A stretch of 64,000 nucleotides of DNA from Corynespora cassiicola (Eukaryota > Ascomycota > Dothideomycetes > Pleosporales > Corynesporascaceae). This document shows positions 43,539-55,005 of this stretch, in pieces (the first letter of the stretch is position 1; each line of letters opens with the position of its first letter). A program made the translations under genes and the position numbers. A model generated the notes under the pieces. The model was not told the DNA's origin. It did no database searches and worked only from the letters and a program-made list of their open reading frames with translations. Location of the stretch: positions 4,526,001-4,590,000 of the forward strand of contig JAEUWY010000001.1 of assembly GCA_022059125.1 (NCBI GenBank), written 5' to 3'.

Positions 43539-45841
43539 ATGTATTTTCGTCAGGTAATGTTTAGTATCGCGGCGCTCCTCTTTTCTCTCATCTCCTTCTC
43601 GAATGGCCAAAGGGACCCGCTCAGAGACTTTTGCCGCATCCATGGCCATGCCACTACTCTCGTGGATCGGGAGATGTTCATAGATGGCGGACTTGTGAAT
43701 TGGGCCCCCCTCTCAGCAGACTCGGTCAACTACACGAGTAAGGATCCAAAACCCTATCTTGACGGCATAACATATGCTGACAATTCGGCGTCCAGGCACG
43801 TGGCTCAAATATGGAGACATGGATATCGACAACAAAGGCTTCCCACAGCAGTTCATCCTGGCGAAAAATGAAACAGTGCCTTCCGTCGTTGGAGGGGTGC
43901 TTTGGGCTGATGAGGTAAACAAGATTGTCTACCAGTATGGCGGAGAGTATGGAGATCAAAAGCCAGAAGACTTTAGACTCTGGTACTACGATGTGGTTTA
44001 CAAGACGTGGAATATTTCAAGTGTGTCTACCATAGATGTACGACGTGCATCGTGGGGTATGTGTCACCTTGCATTCATGTCAAGCATGTACTGACATTCC
44101 AAGGTGCTGGCGTCGCGGTACAAGATATGGCAAGAGGGTATTACTATGGCGGATGGCTGACAAACTATTCGGTCCCAAGCTATAACTCAAGGACAGCACT
44201 AAGGAACATGCTTGTCTACGATATGCTAGGCAATTCATTCCGCAACCAATCCGGCCCAGATGATGTCCCTCGCGCTGAAGGCGTAATGCTTTATCTTCCC
44301 GCAGGAGATGCGGGACTCTTGGTGTATTTTGGAGGTGTACAGCTGCCTTATGGGAACGATACCATAGAAGCAGTAAGTATTGTTCTCTGGAACATTTTGA
44401 TCATTCGCTAATTTTTCCAGTCACCAATGACTGTACGTCTTACGGGATTCAGATACTCGGGCAACTACTAATGTTCTACAGGAAATACACGTATACGATA
44501 TTGCAAATGACATGTGGTATAGAGAGACAGCAAGTGGCAGTGAGATTCCTGGTGATCGTAGGCGATTCTGCGCCGGTGCAACGTGGGCGGAGGACCGGAG
44601 CTCTTACAACATGTGAGTATGACGCAAAATTTATGAGTGACCGCACTAACAAGTCGTATAGCTATCTTTTCGGTGGCGCATCTGTAGGAGAAGGAGTCGG
44701 TTACGGCGATGTTTGGATTCTGAGCCTGCCTTCTTTCACATGGATAAAGGTTTGTAGACTGAGCCCTTTAACCGCGCTTGTGTATGAAAGATGCTAAGTG
44801 AAACAGTATTGGCCCAGGGCCGAAGACAACGTAGGGGCAACATTCCCACATCATTCACTCAGTTGCGATGTAATCGCAAACTCTCAGATGATCATCATGG
44901 GAGGGCACTTTACCAACTCCACTTCCGAATGCGATGTACCTGATATTTACGGACAACACGGGCTAGATCTCGGGAAAGCGAATGCCGAGAATGCTAAGTG
45001 GGCGTTATTCGATCCTGCTCTGACCACCTACAAAGTGCCAAGCGAGATTGCACAGACGATCGGTGGTGGAGCATCAGGAGGTGCAACCGTCTTAGCTCCA
45101 ACAAGTGGGTGGGCAGAGCGGGATTTGCAAGTGCAGTTCACCAGGGCATATACTCCATCAACTAGGACGCCAACCCGTTTTATTCCCACCGAAACAGCCA
45201 CCTCTCCCCCCACCGAAACAGCCACCTCTCCCCCCACTTCGAATTCTGACTCCAACAGAGGAGCCGTCATCGGTGGTGCTGTTGGAGGCGGTATTGGAGG
45301 TCTGCTATTGGTAGTTGGAATCGGCGTTGGCCTCTGTTTTTGGCGTCGGAAAAAGAGTAATAAGGAAGGCAGCCCACGCCCTCCATCAGAACTCCCTTCG
45401 AATTCCATGTCCCCACCAGTTCAAAATGGAGACAAATTCCCGACAACATCTATGAACAACATGGGAAACTCTCCCAATATGGCTCAATACGCTTTTACTC
45501 CTCAAGGCTCCCCTCCACCGCCTTCCGATGGGGCATGGTCACAATATGGAAATGCGCCGTCGTATCCGGGATCGCCTGGCCAGCCTGCTTATGGTACACC
45601 TATGGCGCATAGCTCTCCTCATTCACGTAACCCGAGTGATCAGAGCTACTACAATCCGTCGTTGCAGTCCTCACCCGTAGCTCGTGCTCAGTCACCTACA
45701 GCAGCCGCACAGGAGATGCCGATTGTTAGGAGTCCAGCAGGTTTCAATGCGGAGTCACAGATGCAGTCTTTGAACATTTCCGAGTTGGACCCATATTTTG
45801 CACGAAATCCACCCAAAGGAGCAGGGAATGAGGCTACGTAG
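43539..45841 (+). CDS. Kelch-repeat single-pass membrane protein
   Basis: A surface protein of the fungal kelch-repeat type, 664 aa, seven exons: 43539-43737, 43796-44056, 44104-44372, 44421-44432 (12 nt), 44482-44612, 44662-44749 and 44807-45841. The introns are 47-58 nt with CTAAC/CTGAC-like branch points. Signal peptide in the first 23 residues (MFSIAALLFSLISFSNGQ). The extracellular beta-propeller shows kelch motifs: FIDGGLVNW, YQYGGEYGD, YYYGGWLTN, LLVYFGGVQLP, YLFGGAS followed by DVWILSLPSFTWIK, and MIIMGGH. A stalk with a 27-bp direct repeat (TETATSPP twice) precedes the TM helix GAVIGGAVGGGIGGLLLVVGIGVGL and the basic stop RRKK. The cytosolic tail (about 170 aa) is Pro/Ser/Tyr-rich. 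Function is probably cell-surface or polarity related; this is inferred from the architecture. Confidence 0.88.
45185..45238 (+). repeat. 27-bp direct repeat in the kelch-protein stalk
   Basis: Two perfect adjacent copies of a 27-bp unit (CCCACCGAAACAGCCACCTCTCC plus CCC-type end) encode PTETATSP twice just before the TM helix; a recent duplication. Confidence 0.85.
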
Positions 45842-46066
45842 AGAGCAGAATGAGCACTTTACCACCTCTGTTAGCGCACATCGATCCTTCTAAATTAGAT
45901 TGTTGCTTTTTGAGAACTGATTCAAGTGTGTACATTGCGTCATCAGGGGATTCTTCGGTCCGTTAAGGACAAGTATATGGTGGAATCGCTGTGTATCTGA
46001 GCGCAAATAGTTTCCATTAGCCTGAACATCTTGTTCATTAGCATATTATTTGAAGCGCAAATCCAA

Positions 46067-47032
46067 TCACACTTCTGTAAAGAAGCTCTCGGAATCTGAC
46101 GTATCGTCCAGGTCCCCATCTGGGAATTTATTAACGAGAATGATAGCCCAAATGCTCATAGAAACCATTATGAATGAAGTGAGCCAGAATACAAACGCCA
46201 ACCAGCCCAATGCCATTCCAGTATTTCCGACGCTAGCCTTGACTGCTGATACTGCCGAGATCTCAAGGAGAGTGGCTGCTGTTGCTGCCGCTGTGTGCTG
46301 CCAGAGCGCAGAAGTGAGGGTAAATATTGCACCCAGCGCTGTGGCGCTAAGACAGCTAAGGATCAGGTTGTTGAGCGGATATGGCTCAATTATTATGCTC
46401 ACATCGGAACCTGTGTCTTCTTTTATCTCCTCTTGCCACCCTGCTTGCCATCCCGGGTAGCGTATGAGAAGGATTATAGCGATGAAGGCAAGCCCAGTAC
46501 TGGCAAGTCTAAACTCCAATATTAGGAAGTGAAAGAATGCTAAGATCTTCTTTACTTACAATAGACCTGGAAAAAAAACTTCACTTTTAGCATCTTCTGC
46601 CATCTTCGCTATACCCAACGGATCTGTGAAGCGGCGAGTCGCCATCAAGCTGGATACACTTCCCTTGCATATCCACTGGCCTTGATCATCACCTGAACCA
46701 CAGACACCAAAATAACCCACTCTTATACGCAATTTTGATTGACTCGATAATTTGAGTGCAGAGCGTGTGATGTTTTCCCATGGACCGAAATAGTCATTTT
46801 GTGTAGCTTCTGGGGTTGAGTAGCCAAACTGGACTAAGAAAACGCTGGCTCCTAGACTATTTGACCCCGCGCCCGCGAGCAAAATGATAGAAAATATCGC
46901 CGCTAATGCCACGGCAACAATGATCAGATAATGAAAGCCGATGTGTTCTGGATAAGTCAACAGCTGTTATCCGGGAGGCTCGAACACTATACCATATATC
47001 CAGCTCTTCTTATAGAATGAACGCAAGTTCAT
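46067..47032 (-). CDS. FIG1: Fig1-like Ca2+ regulator/membrane fusion protein
   Basis: A four-TM claudin-like protein of the Fig1 family (PF12351), which in fungi supports mating-type calcium influx and cell fusion. 289 aa, three exons (47032-46993, 46947-46560, 46508-46067); introns of 45 and 51 nt with TTGAC and CCTAAT branches. The first TM is LIIVAVALAAIFSIILLAGAG. The extracellular loop contains the diagnostic VGYFGVCGSGDDQGQWIC (G-x-F-G-x-C...C). Three further TMs are STGLAFIAIILLIR, LNNLILSCLSATALGAIFTL and ALGWLAFVFWLTSFIMVSMSIWAIIL, followed by an acidic tail. Splicing joins the loop to TM2 exactly where expected. It is convergent with the kelch gene. Confidence 0.9.
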
Positions 47033-47485
47033 ATCTGTCAGCTACTGGAGCCACTAGCCTTTGGCGATTGACAGTAAGGGCGTTATCTTTGACAGGGACA
47101 AAGCATACCAAAAGAAAAAAGGCGGATGCTGTTTAACCTTGTTTTCGTTTGACAGGGCATAGAATTGGGCACGCCACGTTTCGAGGAGGGGCTGCCTGAA
47201 AAGTGTCCGAAAAATCATCTGACAGAGCTAATGGGTGCGAAAGTTGTGGGGGCCAATTACTTCCACAATTATAGGACGAGCAAGGGTGATTGCATAAGCT
47301 CGGGGTACATGATTGGACCAGTATCTTAGTCATGATTTCTGGCTTCTTCGATCTGCGCATCCTTTCCCCGTCACCTGAAAAACCCGAACTTGTGTCGGAC
47401 AAAAGGGATTGGATTGTCCCTTAATGAATAACACATTTTTTTTTTCCAAATAACACCACCAGCGCTTTGACTATCAGTTTCCGTA
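47033..47485. other. Divergent promoter region of FIG1 and the CorA-like gene
   Basis: About 450 bp, moderately AT-rich, with no other gene visible. Confidence 0.45.
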
Positions 47486-50400
47486 ATGGATGCTTACGAA
47501 CGCACCTCCTTGGAAGATCTTCTGAATCAAGCTGCTTCTACCAAGGCTCACCAGCGACAACCATCTACTTCTATCACGGCCAACATACATCTTCCAGATT
47601 CTCCAACTACTTCTATCTTAGGGGATGGTTCGATATGTGTCTCCAATCAGGCAGAAACTATTCATGCCGAAAGACGGGTGGAACGGTCGCCATCGCTTCA
47701 GCCTCGTACAGGCAAGACTGAAAAATCAAAAGGCGATTGTGAAGACAGGAACTCAAACGATATGGGTGATGACTCAAGGCCATCATGGCTAAGATCTCAT
47801 ACATTCCCGCTGCGACGACCCTCGCCCAAACGAAAACCGTTGGTAAACCCGCCAGAGCGTGCGAGTACATTTCGAATCGGCCTATTATCACATAAACAAA
47901 CTTCAGGGATGGGAAAACTCAAGAAAGATCTTGGGATGATCACCAAAGCTGGTTCTAGTATGCGCCGTACAGATCCTCAGACAGTCTCGCGGGGAAGAAG
48001 GGGCCTAGCACAAGCAAAGGGAAACCTGCGAAAAATTTTAAATTTCGCCGAGTCCAGTACGAAACCTACAGGTAAAGTATCCATCAAACGCAGTTCACCT
48101 CCAGAGGTAAGAGATGAGATGCTCGAGGATGACGCCGAATTACCCGCAAACTTCGATCAAGATGGACCTCAGATGAATGATCCTCGTGATATGGACTTCT
48201 CAAAGAAAGCGAAAAGCTACGGTGACAAAGTTGATCTTCTATCATCACACATGCCGTACCTTTGCAACGTTCGTGGTACGGAAATTCGGCATCCCCACAG
48301 AGGAGAAATATACTGTTATGATACACCTCCAACTGGCGTCCACTATCCTTCCTTGACTTATCAAGTATCCTTACCGGAACATGCACTCTACCCATCAGCC
48401 TTATATTCAACATTTCTTTTATTGCAACCGGGTATCAAGGAGAAATTCAATCGCCGGCACATTTTAGTAGAGGACTTGTCTCCTCTCGCTATTGAACACT
48501 TGGGCAATACTTTTGGGCTTAATCCCGAGTTTTTTGAGGAACATCTCAACCAAAGTGGATATCGTGCCAGCTCCTACGACGATCCAAGTCCTCGTACTTG
48601 GATTACAAGTGCTGAGCCCAAAGACTACTGCTCTGTGCGATGGTTTCGTCCCGTCTACAGGAAAAACATCAAACCCCTTTCTGAAATCGATCGCAAGATT
48701 CTCCTTAGCGCTACCGATGAAGCTGGAGGATTGAAATGGAGATCTCTATATATCAGGGGAGTGGTCAAGACTATGCTTTTGATGACAAATATTTTTCGCA
48801 GTGAATGGGCGCTAGGTCCAGATCCAGAGCAAGCTCTAATAGAAGATGAAGACTCTCGTTTTCCGGGCGCCTGGGAAGAAAGGATCACGATACATGTGCG
48901 AGTAGATCATAGCAAATCAGTACTTTGTAAGTGTACATCTTAAAACACTCATACTGCACAGATCTCAATATGTATTACCAACTCATGTGCTTTATTTCCT
49001 AATGAAATCATACACCTAGTCTCGACTTTTTCATTACACATTCGCAAACTCTTACAACCCCAAAAGCATGTTATATCTCAGTTCCAACGCTTACTTCTTT
49101 TTTCAGACATTATTCTTCTCGATCCTAAGCCTGAACTCCGGATTACGAGTCAGTTTCATTCGACGAACAGCCAAGCATCAACAACAGTCACAGAGGTTCC
49201 ATTTGTCCAGGCATATAGCAGAGCCCCCACTGACACACGCTACGGACTAAGAAATATCTTCAGAGGGAACTGGTTCGAGGAGCAATCTATTCAGAAGTTG
49301 GGGGCCAAATTGGCTTCTACGAACAGCACTCGAGAAGATTTGACTCTTTGGTGGGAGAATTCCCAACCTAATCCCTACGGTCTAAAAGAAAGCCGCAACT
49401 CCGATATAATCACCGGTCTACTCTGGATAATACACCGAGATGTGATAGGATTTTTGTATCTCGTGAATAACGTACTCAATGAAATCGGGGCCCAATCAGC
49501 CGACGACTATCTACTCCAAAAACATCTCACACACTGGAGGCAGCATATAGCACGCTTCCAAAAGGAACTTCCAATCATGCGAGGGTCCATCAAGGATTTT
49601 TTCCAATTTCTGGAACAGTTTCAAGAGCTCGGCCAGGCAAAAACTTTCGTTCAGCATACTCTCGATGAGATTCAAAGCCTAATAGACCAGAATGAAAGGT
49701 CATACAATGCTCTAAGACAGGACATGGCCCTTCTGGAGAGCAAAAGAGGTATTGATCAGGCTGAGAGCGTTGGAAAACTTACAGAACTCGGCTTCGTCTT
49801 CCTCCCCATATCATGCATTGCTGGCATCTTCAGTATGCAAGTTGAGCCATTCGCGGAGCCCGTACCACTATACGCATTTTTTGTCACAACAACGATTACC
49901 ATCGGCCTGATTTTTATTGTACGACTGTCAATCCGCAGTTCGGCTTGGATGGAATACAAGCGAGAATTATCTAGGGAAATCAGACAGTACATGGGGCTGT
50001 CTCCTGGTGTTCCGATACCAACGCGTACTTTCGTTTTCTACATGACAGGAGATCTTGCTCTGCGGAAACTTTTACTAAGACGCATTTGGGAATATGGGTT
50101 GGTTATCCTGCTCATCCTATCGACTGTAGCTGTCTTGTTGTTACCAATCATCTTTCTCTGGACCCGAAACAAGCGTTTGGACATTGGTTATAAGGGAACG
50201 TTGACGATAATCATTTTGGTCTTTGAAGTCGGAGTTTTTGTTCCGTTTGTGTTCCGCTCATGGCTAAATTGGAATTTTCCAAGGTACGACCCTCAGACCG
50301 AGGAAAGCTTCCTAGGCCTTGGACTACTCGCAAGAATGGAACGAAGCTCTACCATCAACGAATCAAGATCCTGGCAAGGAAGCTCAAATTTGGATCCTCG

Positions 50401-51142
50401 AAAGACTCAAGCCATCTGGCAGCGAAGTTTGGTGGCAATAGCGAATTGGCTTTTCCGAAGGAAGAATAGAAGAAGCAACGACAGCGAATCGCTGAGTTAT
50501 ACTGCAGAGCACATTTCTGCATATGATAACTCACGTAGTCAGGCGCATGAAGGAACTATATTCTCGTCGGATAGGAGAAGTTCTCATCGACAACAGGCTC
50601 TTCCGACCAGTATTCGGGGAGAAAAAGATGACAATAGCAACAGCGATAACCAAACTCAAGAAAGAATCGGGGACGAAGAACATCATATAATTCGATGGAG
50701 AGATACTATTGAAGATGACTTTGGATCTGACAGGAACTCACCCCACTCGCCGGGAAAACAGGCCGCCTCGGTCCAAAGCATTAACAGCAAAGATGAAGTG
50801 TACAACGAACCTTGTTCAGCGGCACAACATCCAACAGTACACATTCCACAAGACCGTCTCAACTCACTCGCTGGAAGTTCCCCCCTCAGGCTAGATGCAA
50901 AAGATGGGGAATTGGATCTCAGTTCTACGCTTGTTCCAGATGGTACAACTAGGACCGAACAGAGCAACGATAACCCATCTAAGCAGGGCGAAAGATCAGC
51001 CGGCGGCAGAGCTAGCTCAAGTAACATGGCATCTTTCAATGACAACGGAAATTGTAGTATTCGGGATGGAAGTGGTGATTGCTCCTCAGCCGATGTACTG
51101 AAGTTAGACAAAGGAAAGGAGCGTGCGATGGAGACTGGCTAG
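47486..51142 (+). CDS. CorA-like membrane transporter family protein (1158 aa)
   Basis: A large fungal protein of the CorA-like Mg2+/Zn2+ transporter superfamily. Two exons (47486-48926, 49107-51142) with a 180-nt intron (GTAAGT, long pyrimidine tract, TTTTTTCAG). The N-terminal about 250 residues are basic and disordered. A cytosolic alpha/beta domain follows (about 330-600, ILVEDLSPLAIEHLGNTFGL), then long helices (FKDFFQFLEQFQELGQAKTF-like, about 690-760). The pore-like segment is ELGFVFLPISCIAGIFSMQVEPF, then YAFFVTTTITIGLIFIV. In place of the CorA Gly-Met-Asn signature it has Ser-Met-Gln, so selectivity is uncertain. Two further hydrophobic segments (LVILLILSTVAVLLLPIIFLW, LTIIILVFEVGVFVPFVF) are extra to classic CorA. 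The last 250 residues are disordered and acidic. Substrate is unknown. Confidence 0.8.
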
Positions 51143-51585
51143 GTGGATCATCTGCTGGTCTTCATTTTTCTTTCATATTCTCGAGTATGCTGACCAGTGA
51201 GGGCTTGGTAAGAAGTATAGAAGAAATGGCGCATCTGGAGGCAAGCGTGGCTCTCGAAGGTGGCCAGGGCCGCTCGAATTGTTATCACCTGGCACAGCAC
51301 ATGTGGCTAGATCGAGGAGCTGAGGGACACGCAAGGCAATATGACATATTATGCCAGGATGATGAAAGCCCAAGTCTTATGACCCATGCAGGGTGGAATG
51401 CCTAATCCTGTCCCAACAATCCTTGGATGTTGTGAATACGTCGCACGGCACGTGATAATTCAGATCGAACCAATCAAATGAGTAGATCTATGCCCCGCAT
51501 TATGCTTGGCATACCCCCACCACACCTGCTCAATCCCTACGTCACCGATCACATTATCGCAGCCGCAGCGGCAGCTTGTATAAAC
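51143..51585. other. Intergenic, no gene
   Basis: Short spacer. An in-frame extension of the next gene starts at 51478, but its sequence is not protein-like. Confidence 0.4.
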
Positions 51586-52204
51586 ATGGCTCCCAACCCC
51601 AATCATTCTGACATTCCTATCCACCAACTCGTTCAAGACTACTACTCAAATAAGCCAAATTTCGGTCAGCATATCGGCAAATCGGCTCAACCTTCGAAAG
51701 AAAACGAGCCTTCAAAAACTTCACCAGACGAGCTTCAGCAAGGCATCGAGAGCTTGCAAGTTGACAAGGACAAAAATCCCACTCTCGAAGAGCAGAAAGA
51801 ATACTTTTTCAAGTACGGCGGTATAGCAAAAGCTCGAAAAGCAAACATGCCTGTCCACCCAGCCGAAGAGAACGTCAGCGGCAGTATGTGATCTCTTGCC
51901 TTGCTTTATGGCCAGACATGGACAGGATGCTAATCATGCCAAAGGCATCACCGACCAGGTGGCAAAGGACTCGTCCGACTCTACCGCGTCATCAGCTCCC
52001 CAGCACCAAGTCCCGACCGGCGCCACGTCGGGTGGATCGATCGGTGCCCAGGCCCACAAGGCTAACTTGGTGAGTACCACGGTTGGCTTTCATGCGCAAA
52101 GGAGCGATGCTGATTGTTGATAGGGACCAGTCGTCGCAGAGAACATCGGCGAGCCAGCCAGCAAGGAGGAGCTCAAGAAGAGGGCCGAGGAGCTGAACAA
52201 GTAG
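51586..52204 (+). CDS. Small hydrophilic uncharacterised protein (167 aa)
   Basis: Three exons, 51586-51883, 51945-52069 and 52124-52204, give 168 codons. Intron 1 (61 nt) has a perfect ATGCTAAT branch before CCAAAG; intron 2 is 54 nt. The protein is charged and soluble: MAPNPNHSDIPIHQLVQDYYSN at the start, a helical stretch TLEEQKEYFFKYGGIAKARKA, a Ser/Gly-rich middle, and a C-terminal helix ASKEELKKRAEELNK. It looks like small hydrophilic stress- or conidiation-type fungal proteins, but no family is named. An in-frame upstream ATG at 51478 would add 36 residues. Confidence 0.7.
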
Positions 52205-52463
52205 AGGACCACACCAGGCTTACCATATTTAATAAACATGAGATTGGCGACACAGACGTGTATGGATATACAACATCGTGGCGAATGAGTGTCGTTGATG
52301 AGACGGCTCTCGCTTTTCATGTACAACTGTAGGGATAATTCATGGAATGACAATCATGATATGACACCACCGACCCTCCTATGCCCATAAACCCATGCAA
52401 AGTGACGATAGATGCAAAAACATCTCGAATGGCCAAAACTCGACTGAACAACCAAACCTCGAC

Positions 52464-53012
52464 CTACTCATGCCGAGAATAATGAGCGACAACGATCCAC
52501 CCGACCAGCAGCCCTAAACCCAACACCCAAAGACAAGTCACCAAACCCCTCACGCGACCCCCTCCTCCTCCCCGCCTGCTCCCTCCCTGCATCTCCAAAT
52601 CCCCCACCAGACCCACCGCCCCAACCTGACCCCCGCAGAAACGATCGCGATGCTGTAGTGCCGCCCTCTCGCGGGGGGATGCGCGCAGCAGCAAAGGAGG
52701 TGCGGAAATGGAGTGATCGTCGGCGAAAGGGCCGCCCCAGAAAAACGAGCTCGTGTCCCGCCTCTCCTCTTCCTCCACAAGAGTGGTCCCGGAAAGGAAG
52801 CTGAAGACGCTTTCCGCATCCGCGGCGGTGTCTGGCTCGGCGGCGGTGATGGTGGTTGGAGGAGTGTTGCTGTTGTGTGGTAGGCGTGGTGAGGGTGCGT
52901 GGGCGCTGCCGTGGGGGTGTGCGTTGTTGTGGGTGCGGTTGGCGAGGAGATGGAGGTTGAGGACTCCGGGTGGAGCGAGGTAGTCCATAGTGCCGTATTG
53001 TGTTACGGGCAT
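52464..53012 (-). CDS. Putative tail-anchored small protein (182 aa)
   Basis: A single frame from MPVTQYGTMDYLAPPG. It is Pro/Ser/Thr-rich with an acidic stretch (LVEEEERR), then a Gly-rich basic segment, and ends in one hydrophobic helix (LVTCLWVLGLGLLVGWIVVAHY) followed by SRHE, the layout of a tail-anchored protein. A TATATAAA box lies about 77-90 bp upstream (about 53093-53101). No family is recognised; being a single exon without homology, it is less certain than spliced genes. Confidence 0.5.
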   Translation of the reverse strand: MPVTQYGTMDYLAPPGVLNLHLLANRTHNNAHPHGSAHAPSPRLPHNSNTPPTTITAAEPDTAADAESVFSFLSGTTLVEEEERRDTSSFFWGGPFADDHSISAPPLLLRASPRERAALQHRDRFCGGQVGAVGLVGDLEMQGGSRRGGGGGRVRGLVTCLWVLGLGLLVGWIVVAHYSRHE

Positions 53013-53362
53013 TTTGGTGGTGGGGGTTTGGGCGAAATTGGGGGGGTATTGGTGTTGAAATGTGTCATGAGAAGGGAAGGGAGAGGGTGGCTTTTTATAT
53101 AGGACGGTGAAATTTGTTGGTGTCAGGGCGCTTTAAAGTTTTCGATTTTGGATGGGAGAGTGGGTTTTGTTGGTGACACCATGAGTTCAAAGCTATCATT
53201 TTTTTTATATAGGAAAATGGGTTTTGTTGGCAACATGGCATTTTGACATCACGGCATTTTTTTTTTTCGCATAGATAGGTAGGGTACCATGGTTGATTGA
53301 TTATTTGACAAGACTAAGCTGCCCCTTCGCTCCCCAATTCCTCCCACTCTACTCTTAGCAAT
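53013..53362. other. Intergenic, AT-rich; TATA box of the minus-strand gene
   Basis: It contains a TATATAAA motif on the minus strand near 53093-53101 and poly-T runs. A 40-bp phrase recurs imperfectly near 53100 and 53205 (the GGTTTTGTTGG-containing segment). No gene is seen. Confidence 0.45.
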
Positions 53363-54166
53363 TTAGAACTTAACGACGCCGCCGAAGCGCATCTCCACAT
53401 CGAACTTCTCGCCCACCACCTTGCGGATCTCCGGAACCACCACCTCCCACCACACCGGGAGGCCGGGAACCGGGGCCGTGATGATGATGGTGGGCTTGCA
53501 ATCGCTCTGCTTGGGCGTGAGGCCCCGTTTGTATAGGTCAAGGCTGGACCATTCCTCTCCGCAGCCCTCGAGGAGGTTGACGATCTCGCGCTTGGCCCTC
53601 TTGTACGCAGTGTGAGTGCGCTTGTCGGTCCGAAGGACTGGCAGCGTGTAGAGGCCACGGAAAGCCTGGCGGTCGATGATCTCTACGGCGAGGGTGAGGT
53701 CGTTTTCCTGGATGTAGGCGCGTAGGGCGTCGATGGCTGAGGTCCAGGCGTAGGCGTTGGTGTGGTCAGATTGGACACAGAGGGTGAGCTTGTCCTTGGT
53801 CTTCTCTTTCGCGACGTTCATGCGCCAGAAAACTTCGAGTTTGTAGACGGTGACAGTGTGCTCCTGCAGAATCTCGCGGAAATTGTGCAAGTGCGGTCCG
53901 AATGGCTTGAAGATCTTGGGGACGTCGGTGTGGGACGTGATGACGGGAAGAACTGGGAGGAGAGGCCATCCCTGACGATAGGCGACGCGCATGTCGATGC
54001 CGTTGTAGGCGCTCTTGGATTCGAGGGATGATGAGTCGGGAGGGGAGTCAATTTCCATGTGCTCTTCAGAGGACGAGTTGTTAGCGTTGCCTGATCTGTC
54101 GGTCGTGTACTTCTTGGGCAGCATACCCTCGAGGAGAGCTGCGATGTGCTCTCTAGTGAAAGACAT
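53363..54166 (-). CDS. Uncharacterised soluble protein (267 aa)
   Basis: A single frame from MSFTREHIAALLEGMLPKKY, with well-ordered composition: ITSHTDVPKIFKPFGPHL, YKLEVFWRMNV, TDKRTHTAYKRAKREIVNLLEGCGEEWSSLDLYKRG and a C-terminal PTIIITAP...WWEVVVPEIRKVVGEKF. The alternation of strand-like and helix-like segments suggests a globular alpha/beta fold. A TATATAA motif stands on the minus strand about 105 bp before the start (near 54272). No family is named. The protein-like sequence and TATA support a real, probably fungal-restricted gene. Confidence 0.7.
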   Translation of the reverse strand: MSFTREHIAALLEGMLPKKYTTDRSGNANNSSSEEHMEIDSPPDSSSLESKSAYNGIDMRVAYRQGWPLLPVLPVITSHTDVPKIFKPFGPHLHNFREILQEHTVTVYKLEVFWRMNVAKEKTKDKLTLCVQSDHTNAYAWTSAIDALRAYIQENDLTLAVEIIDRQAFRGLYTLPVLRTDKRTHTAYKRAKREIVNLLEGCGEEWSSLDLYKRGLTPKQSDCKPTIIITAPVPGLPVWWEVVVPEIRKVVGEKFDVEMRFGGVVKF

Positions 54167-55005
54167 GGTGTAGATTGATCGAAGGGCTCTAATTAAGGGA
54201 CTCTGACGGAAAATTCTAGTGGAGCGATGAGTCTGGAAGAAGATTGGAGGGCTATTATGGGGCGAGACGACTGTTTATATAGTCATGGCATCTCTTTCAC
54301 TGCGCCGTTGCGCTGAGTGAGGGGCCATCCACTTTCGCTTGCACCTTTACTCTTCCTTATCTTGCCAAGCCCAATTAGTCCTCAGGTCTTGCTGGCTCCG
54401 AGAGACTGAGGTGATGAGCTACTTTTTTGTAAAGCGAGTCTTGTTTTCGCAGTATTTCTCAAAGTTTAATGAAGAGGAGCTTGCAAGAGACTGTGATCGC
54501 TATCGAACAAGTTGACTTGTGCTAATGGCTTTGCTGAAGAACTGCCTCACTGATCAGTTGACACTATCCCTGGGCTAACAAAATAGAATCTTAGACTTCT
54601 TTTCTAGAGACCTTGAACTTGTGGTACTCTGCACTGAAATACATGATCACTCAGGGTCAGATACGTGGGGAATAATGAATTAAACTGCGGACCACATTAT
54701 AAAGTGATGCAGACAGAACATGTTTAACACTGAACTGTTAGGAATTCTTTGAACAACGTATTGTTGGCAGTGAATTGTAGTCACGACATCTAACAAACTG
54801 ATATCAGTAAAGGGCCTATGTCGTCAATTCTTATGTCTTTACGGGCACAACAGGCATATCACCAGTGGAGCCACACGACTAGAATAAAAGCTGAACGAAA
54901 AGTTCTTCTGGAAGGCATTATTAAATCTATCTACATGAAGCGTGGGAAGGGATCGAGTTTTGGTGACAATATAATCTTATAAAAACGACGACGTAGGCAT
55001 GCCTT
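54167..55005. other. AT-rich intergenic region, no gene
   Basis: About 840 bp between two minus-strand genes; AT-rich, no frame or RNA recognised. Confidence 0.45.
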
